Below are positions 20,701 through 29,153 of a DNA stretch of 64,000 nt, one piece after another. A program made the translations under genes and the position numbers. This DNA comes from a virus. The stretch spans positions 101,849-165,848 of IMG/VR virus record IMGVR_UViG_3300042549_008312; one strand, written 5' to 3'. Under the pieces are notes generated by a model. The model had not been told where the DNA came from, made no database searches, and worked only from the letters and a program-made list of their open reading frames with translations. Numbering within the stretch: position 1 is the stretch's first letter; each line of letters opens with the position of its first letter.

Positions 20701-23499
20701 ATCTTGTAATAAATGGAATATACTAATATTTTTACCAGCTATAATGTATGGGGTAAAAACAACATCTTCAGTACCCCTTTGAGCTTTAGCCGCTCTTCTA
20801 AATAACCTATTATCAGCATCACTTAATTTGGTTTGATAATCTGGTGAATACTTGTTAATACCGAGATTTGAAAATAAAAAAAATCTTTGTGCTCTTCCAG
20901 TTTCATCTAATCTACTAATAACTCTATGTTCTAATTTATCTTCTATTTGAGAATCACCAAAACATGTTGGTCTTAAAATAATAGAATCGTCTTTAAAGAA
21001 AGCGGATGTTAAACCACCTAAACCGCCAATATCTGAAATAAAGCTAGCTAATTTACCTAAACCACCTTTAAATGTTGTGATGTCAGCATTACCTCTTTCA
21101 AGTATTGAGGCAGGGTTTTTAATAAATTCAATAACTTTCAATGGGTTGGTTAACATATCATCAATGGTTGTTAAACCAGCGACTTCTTGTGCAGCTTTTG
21201 CTAACAATCTTGTGTTTAAATTAAATTTTAACTGTAAAGCACCTATTTGTGCTAATAACGTATCATTTTTTAAACCAGGTTCAGTTAATAAATTTGCAAT
21301 ATCTAAATCAGCACCCAACAAAGCACTCAACGGAGTTGATGCCGTAGGTATGTTTAAAAAATCACCCATTCTTATTTCTGTTGGATCAGCATTACTTAGC
21401 TTATCTTCAGTAAGATATGGGTTTTGCGGTGTGTTTGGTGTTTGATTTAATAATAAATTTTCTAAAATTTCATAAACAACAGTGTTTTCAGCACCATATT
21501 TATTGGTTGTTATGTTAGTTGTGTAGCTTGGTGTTAAACTAGATAATTGAGTTTGGTTAGGTATAATAAAATCGTTTATTAAGGTTGCTGTACCAACTGG
21601 TATAGCACCTGGATTAGCCAACGCAAAAGCATCTGTTGGATCTGTTGGATCCTTTGCCATGTTTTTGTTAAACAAACTGATCATTATTGGACCAGCTAAT
21701 GTAACAACATCCCCAGGGTTAACATTTGCGAATGTACTTATTTGTGCCAATGTACCTCTACCAGCTAAATACTGAGCAGCAATGGACGCACTTGGTGACA
21801 ATGTGGTAATACCAGCAGCAACATCAACTGGCGTGTTTAATGTCATTGAAAAATTTAAATTTCTTGGTGTTACGGCTTGTGTAACAACATCACCAGGGTT
21901 AACAACATTAAAGTTATTAATTGTTGTGTCTAAACCTCTACCACCTAAGTATTGTGATGCAATTAAAGCTGAAGGTGTTAAATTAAGAATACCAGCGGTA
22001 ATATCAGCTGGGGTATTTAAATTTTTTGAAAGATCTAATGTTCTTGGTGCAAATGAATCAGTAACAACATTACCAGGGTTTACGTTAACATAATCATTAA
22101 TAACACTATTTAAACCTCTACCAGCTAAATATTGTGCGGCAAAAGCACCGCTTAAATTTGTTAGTCCAGCGGTAATATCAACAGGTGTGTTTAATGTGCG
22201 TGCAAAGTTTAAATTTCTTGGTATTACAGAATCTGTTACAACATCACCAGGATTTACGTTAGGTAAAGTTGTAACCGCAACAAACGATCCCCTACCAGCT
22301 AAATATTGTGCGGCAAAAGCACCGCTTAAATTTGTTAGTCCAGCGGTAATATCAACAGGTGTGTTTAATGTTTGAGCAAAGTTTTGTATTCTAGGTGTTA
22401 CAGCCTCACTTAATACGTCACCAGGATTTACATTAGGTGAAGTTGTGATCGCAACAAATGTACCCTTACCTGAAAGGTATTGTGCTGCCAAAGAAGCGTT
22501 AGGTGACAAATTATTTACACCAGTGGTAATATCAACAGGTGTGTTTAATGTTTGAGCAAAGTTTTGTGTTCTTGGTGTTATTGCATCTGATAAAACATCA
22601 CCAGGGTTAACAACATTAAATGTATTTATAACGCTAAATGTTCCAAGACCAGCTAAATATTGGGCAGCGTAAGCAGCATTAGGTGTTAAATCATTCACAC
22701 CAGCGGTAATATCCGTTGGGGTACCAATGTTCATTGCAAGATCTAAAGCTCTTGGTACAACCGCATCGGTTAATACATCACCAGGGTTTATATTTGCAAA
22801 TGTATTAATTACGGTAAAAGCACCTTTACCAGAAAGATACTGAGCAGCGTATGCTGCGTTAGGTGTTAAATTGTTTACACCAGCGGTTATGTCCGTAGGT
22901 GTGTTTAATGTCATAGCAAAATCCAAATTTCTTGGTGCTACGGCATCTGTTAGAACATCACCTGGGTTTACATTCACAAAATCATTTACAACGCTAAACG
23001 AACCTCTACCTGAAAGGTATTGAGCCGCAAACACAGCGTTAGGTGTCAAATCATTTACACCAGTGGTAATATCTGTTGGGGTATTTAATGTGTGTGATAA
23101 ATCCAAATTTCTTGGTGCAACAGCTTCTGTTAGCACATCGCTAGGATTTACGTTTGAAAAATCATTTATTACTGTTAATTGACCTTTACTATTAACCAAA
23201 GAAGCTACATAAGCAGCGCTTGTGGTTGTGTCAAGTAAACCAGCGTTAATATCAGCTGGTGTGTTTAATGTTTTATTAAGGTTTGCTATTCTTGCTGGAA
23301 TACCGTCAGTATCAACATCACCAGGGTTTTGTACATTATAAAAATGTATCGCAGCGTCTTGTCCTAACGAACTTAAATACGCATTAACTGTCACTGAATT
23401 TGTTAAATTAACCAAACCAGTTACAACATCAGGTGGTGCCTGTAAATTTAAATTAAGGATTACATTTCTAAATTGTCCCGATATACTATTTAAGCTCAT
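14731..23499 (-). CDS. Giant baseplate/tail protein with ten N-terminal repeats
   Basis: 2,922 residues. Residues about 20-600 hold ten imperfect units of 56-59 residues marked by PRNLDL, LNTPxDITAG, AAQYLxGxG and NVNPGDV. Central parts contain a structural segment (MWFPPYNIRFTDD near 1200; DPLLWDLNPEGIGVQPMLAKV and FKYIGGQGLRRYVDQLQNAL near 1850-1920) of a kind common in large myovirus structural proteins. A segment around residues 1460-1530 (NNKLASRRFVSVTKWLI) faintly recalls OmpA-like peptidoglycan-binding domains. The C-terminal third is Asn/Thr-rich. It probably builds the baseplate wedge or a peripheral baseplate layer. The start is the ATG at 23499, with no ribosome binding site. Confidence 0.8.
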   Translation of the reverse strand: MSLNSISGQFRNVILNLNLQAPPDVVTGLVNLTNSVTVNAYLSSLGQDAAIHFYNVQNPGDVDTDGIPARIANLNKTLNTPADINAGLLDTTTSAAYVASLVNSKGQLTVINDFSNVNPSDVLTEAVAPRNLDLSHTLNTPTDITTGVNDLTPNAVFAAQYLSGRGSFSVVNDFVNVNPGDVLTDAVAPRNLDFAMTLNTPTDITAGVNNLTPNAAYAAQYLSGKGAFTVINTFANINPGDVLTDAVVPRALDLAMNIGTPTDITAGVNDLTPNAAYAAQYLAGLGTFSVINTFNVVNPGDVLSDAITPRTQNFAQTLNTPVDITTGVNNLSPNASLAAQYLSGKGTFVAITTSPNVNPGDVLSEAVTPRIQNFAQTLNTPVDITAGLTNLSGAFAAQYLAGRGSFVAVTTLPNVNPGDVVTDSVIPRNLNFARTLNTPVDITAGLTNLSGAFAAQYLAGRGLNSVINDYVNVNPGNVVTDSFAPRTLDLSKNLNTPADITAGILNLTPSALIASQYLGGRGLDTTINNFNVVNPGDVVTQAVTPRNLNFSMTLNTPVDVAAGITTLSPSASIAAQYLAGRGTLAQISTFANVNPGDVVTLAGPIMISLFNKNMAKDPTDPTDAFALANPGAIPVGTATLINDFIIPNQTQLSSLTPSYTTNITTNKYGAENTVVYEILENLLLNQTPNTPQNPYLTEDKLSNADPTEIRMGDFLNIPTASTPLSALLGADLDIANLLTEPGLKNDTLLAQIGALQLKFNLNTRLLAKAAQEVAGLTTIDDMLTNPLKVIEFIKNPASILERGNADITTFKGGLGKLASFISDIGGLGGLTSAFFKDDSIILRPTCFGDSQIEDKLEHRVISRLDETGRAQRFFLFSNLGINKYSPDYQTKLSDADNRLFRRAAKAQRGTEDVVFTPYIIAGKNISIFHLLQDDNGLQVKSNSELTRAIRIGEDGTENYYTEPGVEDVSKYGSVQTSFIWRGATNERFMDPVNQQSTIDNWDSRIKNQNSLSNNSTNRFRDCSILDVTQKLLEAGERNEAIRSIDQTKTKFFDGYSFAPKSSGVITPFKVERKNKKGEVTGYNYLVPGLDKGGKRDDNRMYNEVELCRAWTKAKPFSKITDLIRWKELNRKERNSVLDRYGNLNIHPSALNVNEGYGRLGDGLGDAVVEAFGEKRARKYMFSLENLAWRDSAQFNELPPCEKGSNGGRIMWFPPYNIRFTDDTTTNWTTHQFLGRPEAIYTYNNTERSGTLSWDIVVDHPTIMNLLVDKEFAALTDGEVDELLAAFWAGCLDYDIFELARIWGVFSDSDIEYFKKVISDLDIRLPNDKIRSKVESSGSFQQEGVKIETPRLQIVPLTKFDLFFENDIPLPKDSYKNPLTPFNVAGYDTYYNIYANLARGKNLNQNSEFQELAVGGNSGLSESGRTNWIRYDYTIGENAPADNQHFFTKDRVKYDKESYGYEQQYESIALEYSADKYASVKDYNLRFAMVAHASPSAPGSNDAALKEYNNKLASRRFVSVTKWLILNVLKSPGDNGEIKCYTLGNQEIKSVEDVDKLHGDLEISKSITILRGDLNSRQEISFNIVSRGQDINDLFQKNPESTTPVDVIRDRNQYTSLFGRPLTGATSGVEYFPISYGANETYYMVKTYDEFNKLIVAGSPDETTFIPSVPKGITTPIKSKYIGTCVAILSNGKRPETREADVICGSLSPIASFARRVEIEAKLIPKEIPLERKNPPGETPPLYVEEQVPTTNVTKREIAQRILNKLLTECDYFEYLSKESPIIFDSLKQKLKYFSPAFHAMTPEGLNARLTFLQQCMRPGDTITKDVGVSGCDAKNTAFGRPPVSVLRIGDFYHTKIIINSLNISYDPLLWDLNPEGIGVQPMLAKVNISFKYIGGQGLRRYVDQLQNALTFNYYGNTDVYDERTFANTDRRERDLINLEQDFFAENSLDLIPIVAAAELITPSTEGLPIPYGTIGVISERLLPKLAGGTYYHNLTGAATFDLTKEYIAETCVTYQGQYYVRKNVKYPIADGLYTKTLPTDTATWTAIDHSNFGEFAFRQEYGRLYLQRYDIQYYDLFSELYYSFGDYVNNFANYIGKTEDKTIGKYKVINNVLKNKNYKKPLSTTGTTISEIIGNISGTTLPNTNLSGLTYSEIFNTVANERRYIGLGDVFKYHPFFLSKNNNKEEPFEALKLNLHPQEYMFKIGDGKGLPYNFTALTGATNNGRSSKYFQGNFTNGYTNNVDGNSETGGIFFRDTNGIKIYKDIESNFVNEFRTKIATNTLGFWFDTTDNLKGFKNFYKNLETSHIKDFTSYIDTQFVSFYSKRDSDTDSTITALNDSIARMSVILAGLSLPLYGYDATLSEGRAKLYEVIPNAKKLSTPVTGSTMFGYNPYEKYKKLSIDGGELISLSDVYGILTEANGIQTSGFTINKYASLGNGMYFFKQLKNNLNNTTSDSVIKEYVRNMTYISKVFGYTTVGDLPNQYDFDNFLPTNNNLTASISTANTFKFGQINPAVSGNPTDENFSLNPYEYGTSSSARSLETTSYALVSRDSSNIVNNTANNVYQQGEYQMKYTFEKINYELLDFSNKTLEFMLSDESETKNNDIDLVYTPNYELDLQINSLTGVTLNPTGSTSGVTTSDVLFYYGLNKKTNSQNSFIKDINYYLFNENNPNLTGTTLNTQLKNLNTLMMYDYTITEEYVNSLPDQQKFKLNGFVSGSTSGTTTGITYGETVKMSAMQDVLFIEFLYNLYVSKSVHIEAIMAKIEKTGINPPASIKNNPIRVDKYKKDQTVKIKKSIEGAFKLIETFVKKYDSDLADVLSYTSNLNDNTIKNINKNIFGVNNSAKVLDKFEIKNKLIKGNFDDYTVTFRETSKLDSTIIKNLKLFTKYKNEPIINICSTNEAESIKVNTETQLAMLYPELYN
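21700..23440 (-). repeat. Ten tandem coding repeats of about 168-177 bp
   Basis: Ten diverged in-frame copies in the 5' part of the giant baseplate gene, each encoding a unit closing in NPGDV (NPSDV and NPGNV in two copies). Two neighbouring copies near 22,100-22,380 share a long almost identical stretch (including TTTGTTAGTCCAGCGG), which suggests recent duplication or gene conversion. Confidence 0.9.
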
Positions 23500-23503
23500 A
23501 TAT

Positions 23504-23513
23504 TATAAATATT
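23504..23513 (-). promoter_or_regulatory. Late promoter-like element close to start
   Basis: AATATTTATA on the minus strand, only four bases before the ATG at 23499. If it works as a -10 element the transcript would be leaderless or nearly so; it could also be a chance match in AT-rich sequence. Confidence 0.35.
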
Positions 23514-23536
23514 ATTCAAACTGTTTTTTTATTAAA

Positions 23537-26383
23537 TTAAGCAAGTGGCTCAACGAAAAAATCACTAGTATAATTCGCAGTACCATTGTCGGTTTGTGAC
23601 ATTGTTTTTTTAAGCCACGCACCCGCCATAACAGGATCTGAACCAAAAAATTCTTTTGCACTTATTTTTTGGGTACCATTTTTAGTTTTTGCTTCAATTT
23701 CTCCGTTTATCACAACTGTGATTGTTTGGTCACCACCATTTGTATTAGAATTTGCATATTTATTAGCATTTAATTCTGATATCATAGCCATACCTTGTCC
23801 AGCACCACCATTTGTATTAGAATTTGCATATTTATTAGCATTTAATTCTGATATCATAGCCATACCTTGTCCAGCACCACCAGACCATTCTGTTCCGTCA
23901 GAAAATCTAACATAATCCTGTACGTTTTGTGTTGGTAGGTATTCCATGTCATATACATCTCTAGCCCAAGCACCATTATTACCAATACCTTGACCCTTTA
24001 CAGCGTTATCAATAATTGATGATTCAAGACTACCAACACCAATACCACCAGTTTGTAAAGATGCTAAAGCGTCTATTGTTCTAGCCCCACCAATACCTGT
24101 TCTGGCGATACCAGCTGTAAGATAATCACTGTTACCAAATGCGGCTGGAATTAAACCAATAACCGATTCAGCGGCACCACCAATTACATTTAAAAGACCA
24201 CTACCAAAACCAATCGCTGAATCACCAGGCCCCATATACAAAGCATTTTGCGCTACATTACTAATTTTTTTATCAATTAATTTTTGATTATCAATACCCA
24301 TTTTTTGGCTTATAGCCTTTGTTTTGGCATCACCTTCTTCTAATTGTAATGCCGCTGATAACATAGCATCTCCAACACCAAAAGGTAAACCTTGTAAAGC
24401 TTTAAATATTTCAGCAAAAGCTATCTTAATAAAAGGCATTACACCATCCATAAAAAAACCACCTATTTTTCCAAAAACTTCACTGATCCTATTCCAAAAA
24501 GGTGTTTTTTCATTACCCATAATAGCTTTAATTTCACCAAGAAAATCCGTAAAACCTTTTAAAAACATATCAAGACCCTTACGTAATGGACTATCTGCGT
24601 TAAATAAGTCTGTAATCATCGGTATTAATTGTGACGCAATAGTTTTGCCCAATTCTTCAACTTTTTGTAAAAAACCAGAATTTGATAATAACTCGTCTAG
24701 CTTGGTAAATAATGGTGTTAAACCAATTGCAAATCTATCCAAAACATTATTAAGTCTTTCTTGAAGGGTTAATCTTTGTTTTGCCGCATCTTCATTTGCT
24801 TTTCTTTGTGATAATATATTTTTTAACTGATCTTGACTTGTGATATTACTAACTAATTCACTAACACCGTTAGGCATTTTAATTTCATATTGACCTTTTT
24901 TATTTATAGTCATTAGGTTAGCCAACGCTTGTTGGTCGTCATCAGTAATACCAATTAAAGAGCCAGCGCTTTTGCTTAGCGTATTCATCTTATCAGCTGT
25001 CCTAGCTTGTTCAATGCCAGCGTTAACTATTTGATCGTAATTTTGACCTAAGGCTTCCGCTGTTTCCTTTAATATTTGACGTTGAGCTGGTGGTATAATA
25101 AAATCACCATTTTTGTTTTTAATCGCTAAACTCTTTGCGGAATTTATTAATTTTTCAGCCATACCATCCGCATTATTCATTGAGTCATACATTAACTGGA
25201 ATGGATCCCCAAACATTTGCGCAAACTCACCACCAAGTACTTGTATCTTAGCAGCGGCTTCTACAGCTTTTTCTGGACTAAAGAAAGCGTCTTTAAAAGA
25301 TTTTATTGATTCACCTAAGTTAAATCTTAATGATTCAGCTTTAGCGGCCAATTTTGTTAAACCCTCAACGCTTCTACCAAAACCAGATCCTGTTAAAGCT
25401 TTAACAACTTCTGTGGTTGTTTGTAATAATTTTGTTTGGTTAATATTAAATCTAGCAGCTTCGTTTCTACCTTTTTGAGCAACTTTAAGTGTTGTGCTTA
25501 AAGAATAACCTAAGTTATCAAATTCTGCAACCATCTTAGTTGCACCTTCAACAGCCAATCCAGTGTTATTACCTAATTTAACAATATCGGTAATTTCTTC
25601 AGCGCTAAAAATTCTATTCTTACCAGTTTCATCACTAAATCCTTTTATGATTTTACCAATATCTTCAATCTTACCACCATACCCAAGTATTTCATTGTAT
25701 ATTGTTGGCATCATATTTAATAAGTTTCGGTACTCAATAGCTGTCATACCAATATCAGCTGATAATGCACCAACAACTTTTTGCATTTCAAGAAATAACT
25801 TATAAGCTTTTTCGATAGGAAAAATAATTTTAAGTAACCCTACGCCAATATCAAAAGCCGCACCCAATATACTACCAAATACACTAAATAAACCACCAAA
25901 ATTTGATGATAAGAATCCACCCACTTTACCAAACATATTAAGGGCTTGACCCATTTTACTAACCGAAGATTTAGCTGTTTGATAATTTACTTCTTCTATC
26001 TCTTTTTCAACCTGAAGTTGTTCTTTTTTCTTTTTAACTAACGCAGCCGCTTCTTTGTTACCTCTTCTTGTAAGTTCATCGGCAACCTTGCCCATGTTAA
26101 CAATATCATCTTCGGTTTTTTTAAGACTTTTTTTGGCTTTTTTAAGGTTTTGAGCATCTTCAGCCATTTCTTTACCAAATCTTTTTAAGTTTTGATAAAC
26201 CGATTGTGTTTTTAAATCCCACTCTCTACCAATCGCTTTTTTTTCGTTAATAGCATCGTACATTGACAACATACTATTAACGTGTTCCTCTTCTTGTTGG
26301 GCTGATATGATACCAGCTTTTTTTAGCGCATCAAGTTTCTTTTGTGCCCCTTCTAAATTACCAAAAAAATCTGCTTGTCCCAT
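23537..26383 (-). CDS. Tape-measure-like tail protein, copy B
   Basis: 948 residues. The first 130 residues are charged and coiled-coil-like, followed by a hydrophobic Gly-rich stretch (FGKVGGFLSSNFGGLFSVFG onward) that may be membrane-active, then a long helical region. Residues about 195-560 match the neighbouring gene in order and spacing: LFLEMQKVVGALSAD, GNNTGLAVEGATKMV, FDNLGYSL, SFKDAF, LGGEFAQMFGDPFQLM. A second hydrophobic Gly-rich area lies at about 760-800, and a perfect duplication of 24 residues near the C-terminus. These are the traits of tail tape-measure proteins, which set tail length and help DNA entry. T4 gp29 is only 590 residues. It is preceded by a late promoter-like element. 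Confidence 0.78.
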   Translation of the reverse strand: MGQADFFGNLEGAQKKLDALKKAGIISAQQEEEHVNSMLSMYDAINEKKAIGREWDLKTQSVYQNLKRFGKEMAEDAQNLKKAKKSLKKTEDDIVNMGKVADELTRRGNKEAAALVKKKKEQLQVEKEIEEVNYQTAKSSVSKMGQALNMFGKVGGFLSSNFGGLFSVFGSILGAAFDIGVGLLKIIFPIEKAYKLFLEMQKVVGALSADIGMTAIEYRNLLNMMPTIYNEILGYGGKIEDIGKIIKGFSDETGKNRIFSAEEITDIVKLGNNTGLAVEGATKMVAEFDNLGYSLSTTLKVAQKGRNEAARFNINQTKLLQTTTEVVKALTGSGFGRSVEGLTKLAAKAESLRFNLGESIKSFKDAFFSPEKAVEAAAKIQVLGGEFAQMFGDPFQLMYDSMNNADGMAEKLINSAKSLAIKNKNGDFIIPPAQRQILKETAEALGQNYDQIVNAGIEQARTADKMNTLSKSAGSLIGITDDDQQALANLMTINKKGQYEIKMPNGVSELVSNITSQDQLKNILSQRKANEDAAKQRLTLQERLNNVLDRFAIGLTPLFTKLDELLSNSGFLQKVEELGKTIASQLIPMITDLFNADSPLRKGLDMFLKGFTDFLGEIKAIMGNEKTPFWNRISEVFGKIGGFFMDGVMPFIKIAFAEIFKALQGLPFGVGDAMLSAALQLEEGDAKTKAISQKMGIDNQKLIDKKISNVAQNALYMGPGDSAIGFGSGLLNVIGGAAESVIGLIPAAFGNSDYLTAGIARTGIGGARTIDALASLQTGGIGVGSLESSIIDNAVKGQGIGNNGAWARDVYDMEYLPTQNVQDYVRFSDGTEWSGGAGQGMAMISELNANKYANSNTNGGAGQGMAMISELNANKYANSNTNGGDQTITVVINGEIEAKTKNGTQKISAKEFFGSDPVMAGAWLKKTMSQTDNGTANYTSDFFVEPLA
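23731..23874. repeat. Perfect 72-bp tandem duplication
   Basis: Two identical 72-base units (23731-23802 and 23803-23874) plus eight bases of a third, inside the C-terminal part of tape-measure copy B. The unit encodes 24 residues including GQGMAMISELNANKYANS. Perfect identity implies a very recent event. Confidence 0.97.
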
Positions 26384-26411
26384 ATATTAAATTTAATGAT
26401 TATTGTTTAAC

Positions 26412-26421
26412 TATAAATATT
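26412..26421 (-). promoter_or_regulatory. Putative phage late promoter element
   Basis: AATATTTATA on the minus strand, 28 bases before the ATG at 26383 of tape-measure copy B, in the 53-base gap between the two paralogues. Confidence 0.45.
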
Positions 26422-26436
26422 AAACATTCTATTTTA

Positions 26437-29151
26437 TTATGCATTATAGGCCATTTGGTTTATAATTTGTTTGGATACGATATTTGTTGCATCTTTAATA
26501 CCATTGTCATCTAAATCATGTTGTGTCATATCAATTGTACCTGTTAAGTTTAAGGTAACAATAGGTTTTTTAATTGATAAATTATCTTGGGCGCTTTGTG
26601 TAGCTTTTTGGTCAAAAAGTAATAAAGCGTCATCTTTTCTACCTTTTATGATTTTATCTTCTGTTTTTATCATTAAACCATCTTTATTGATAACATTATC
26701 ACCACTAGAGTAATCTATGTAAGCGTTAGTGGCATCTAAACCTATTGATACCAATGTACCGACACCAGGAACGGTTGATGCTATACCAGATGCTAAGGCT
26801 ATTGTTGCTTGCCCATAGTCACCATCCATAGCTTGGCCTATAGCATCAAAAACACCAATAGCTAAACCAAGACCTGGTATTCTTTTACCAACGGTTTTAA
26901 AAGCGTTTTTTTGCATATTTTTTGCAATTATATGGGCACTAGCTTCAATCATTTTTGCACCTGACTTATTAGTTAAACCTGTCATGTCCATACCACCATT
27001 TTTTTCATTGTAGATGGTTATTTTTTCTACAAGATTTTCTTGTTGGGTTTTAAATAAAACACTGTCTTGACCTGCGACTATAAGAGCGTTTTTTTGCATT
27101 TCTAATCCACTTTTTTCAAGTGACGTTACACCTAGTGTGGCATTATCTATTAGTTTACCAATTTTTTCAAGAAGGAAACCACCAGCAAATTTTAATATTG
27201 GTTTAAAACCAATATCAAGTCCATCAAGGAATTCGTAAATTGTTTCACTAAATTTTTCACCAAATTCTTTTTTAGGGTCTTTCCAAATACTAAGGATTTT
27301 ATCCATAATAATAGACATTGTGTTAAATATTTGCATTAAATTTTGACGAAAAGACCCCCCTTCAGAAAAAGCTTTATCTAAAAATATTATCATCTCGCTT
27401 GATATAGCTTTAACTGTTTCATCTAAATTGTTTAATGTGTTATGATTAGTTAGTAGATTGTTTAATTCAACAAAAACTTGAGAAAAAGCTGTTGTAAATC
27501 TATCCACAACAATACCTATTCTTTCAGCTAACGAGTTTCTTAATAATGCTGATTGTTGATTTTTTCTTTCTTGGTTAAGAATAGCGTATATTTCCGTATT
27601 ACCAGGTATATTCTCTAATCTTTGTATTACACCGTTTGATAACCTTATACTGTAAGAACCATCCTCATTTAATGTCATTAAATTTGTTAATAATTCATTT
27701 TGTTCATCAGTTAAACCAAATGTTGATACATTTCTTTTTCTTAACGCTTCAATTTTATCTGTATATTTAGCATCTTCAATAGCTGCATTAAATAACTCAT
27801 CAGCATCTTGACCTATTGACTTAGCAAACTCTCTTATTAATTCACGATCAGCTGGTGATATTTGAAATCCGTTTCTACCTTTAAATGCTTTACCTTTAAC
27901 AACTTCCATTAAATCAGCTGTTAGTTGTAAAGGATCTTCAATACTTTTAGCCATTAACATAAAAGGATCACTAAAATAAGTGGCAAATTTACCGCCAAGT
28001 AACCTAGCTGTTGCCGCAACTTCTATTGCTGTTTCTGGGTCAGTAAAAGCATCCTTAAAGGCACCCACACTTTTTTTAACATCAATTCTAGCTTTTTGCG
28101 TTTTAATAACTAATTTTACCATACCCTCTAAACCTTTTTCAATACCAAAACCAGTTAGTTCAGTTATTGTCTCACTGGTTTTTTTAAGAACTTTTGTTTG
28201 GTTTTGAGAAACGGCCATGGTTTTATCTCTAACAAAACTTGTAAATTTTAATGTTCTATCTAAAGAATAACCAAGGTTTTCAAAATTACCAACAAGTTCA
28301 CTAGCGGCACTAACACCAAGTCCAGTACCTAAACCAAGTTCGATTATTGATTTAAATTCAACACCACTAAAAACTCTATTTCTGTTTGTTAATTTGTTAT
28401 AACCTTCATATGCTTCACCAACTTGTTCAATACTACCACCAACATCTAAAACTTCTTGCATTATCATCGGCATTTTATTTAAGAATTTAACGGATTCTTG
28501 TGCCAATAAACCAGAGTCGGCCGAAATACCACCAACAAGTTTTTGCATTTTTAAAAATTTTTCATATACAGCACTAAAACCAAAATCGGCACCAAGTATA
28601 TTACTTAAAAATGAAAAACCTACTTTAACAATACTAACAGCAACATTAAATAACATTTTTGCTGCGCCAATAATAACACCACCAACCACCATTATGGCAG
28701 CTAAATAAGGGTTACCAGATTTTGCGCCAGTTTCAACTGTATCAGCAACACTATCCATAGCCTCTTTAACATTTTTTTCAATTTCTAGTTGGGCTCTTCT
28801 TTTAAATAATGCTTGTCCTAACTCATTCTTATGGTTATTTATCGCTTTATTTTCTTTTTCTTTATAATGATTTATTTGTTCTTCAAGAAATTGTATATTA
28901 TTTTTTCTTTTTTGACGTTCTTTATAAATCTTTTCCTTTTCTTTTTGTACTCTTTTAAAATACCCCCATAAACTTTCGTTTTTGGCATCCCATTGATACA
29001 TTTCTTTTTTTTGGGCAATAGCATCGTTATACGTATCAATTACATTTTGTACGTGCCCTTCTATTATTTGTTGTGAATTGGCCGAAGCTGCTGTATTAAC
29101 TTGCAGCTTTTTTACCATTTCATCTATTGCTGATGCTATATCTCCTTGCAT
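26437..29151 (-). CDS. Tape-measure-like tail protein, copy A
   Basis: 904 residues, paralogous to the gene at 23537. A coiled-coil N-terminus (many K/E, about residues 50-125) is followed by a hydrophobic stretch (NPYLAAIMVVGGVIIGAAKML), then the shared region: KFLKMQKLVGGISADSG, LGTGLGVSAASELV, FENLGYSLDRTL, AFKDAF, LLGGKFATYFSDPFMLM. A second hydrophobic Gly/Ala-rich segment (GLALASG-type, TIALASGIASTVPGVGTLVS) lies near 810-830. It starts two bases from the stop of the upstream gene at 29154. Either copy could be the true ruler; the other may be a second inner-tail protein. Confidence 0.78.
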   Translation of the reverse strand: MQGDIASAIDEMVKKLQVNTAASANSQQIIEGHVQNVIDTYNDAIAQKKEMYQWDAKNESLWGYFKRVQKEKEKIYKERQKRKNNIQFLEEQINHYKEKENKAINNHKNELGQALFKRRAQLEIEKNVKEAMDSVADTVETGAKSGNPYLAAIMVVGGVIIGAAKMLFNVAVSIVKVGFSFLSNILGADFGFSAVYEKFLKMQKLVGGISADSGLLAQESVKFLNKMPMIMQEVLDVGGSIEQVGEAYEGYNKLTNRNRVFSGVEFKSIIELGLGTGLGVSAASELVGNFENLGYSLDRTLKFTSFVRDKTMAVSQNQTKVLKKTSETITELTGFGIEKGLEGMVKLVIKTQKARIDVKKSVGAFKDAFTDPETAIEVAATARLLGGKFATYFSDPFMLMAKSIEDPLQLTADLMEVVKGKAFKGRNGFQISPADRELIREFAKSIGQDADELFNAAIEDAKYTDKIEALRKRNVSTFGLTDEQNELLTNLMTLNEDGSYSIRLSNGVIQRLENIPGNTEIYAILNQERKNQQSALLRNSLAERIGIVVDRFTTAFSQVFVELNNLLTNHNTLNNLDETVKAISSEMIIFLDKAFSEGGSFRQNLMQIFNTMSIIMDKILSIWKDPKKEFGEKFSETIYEFLDGLDIGFKPILKFAGGFLLEKIGKLIDNATLGVTSLEKSGLEMQKNALIVAGQDSVLFKTQQENLVEKITIYNEKNGGMDMTGLTNKSGAKMIEASAHIIAKNMQKNAFKTVGKRIPGLGLAIGVFDAIGQAMDGDYGQATIALASGIASTVPGVGTLVSIGLDATNAYIDYSSGDNVINKDGLMIKTEDKIIKGRKDDALLLFDQKATQSAQDNLSIKKPIVTLNLTGTIDMTQHDLDDNGIKDATNIVSKQIINQMAYNA

Positions 29152-29153
29152 TA

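Noticed and set aside
21700-23440. Regular repeats considered as a CRISPR array
   Set aside because: Units are 168-177 bp, in frame and diverged as protein repeats; no short identical repeats with unique spacers.
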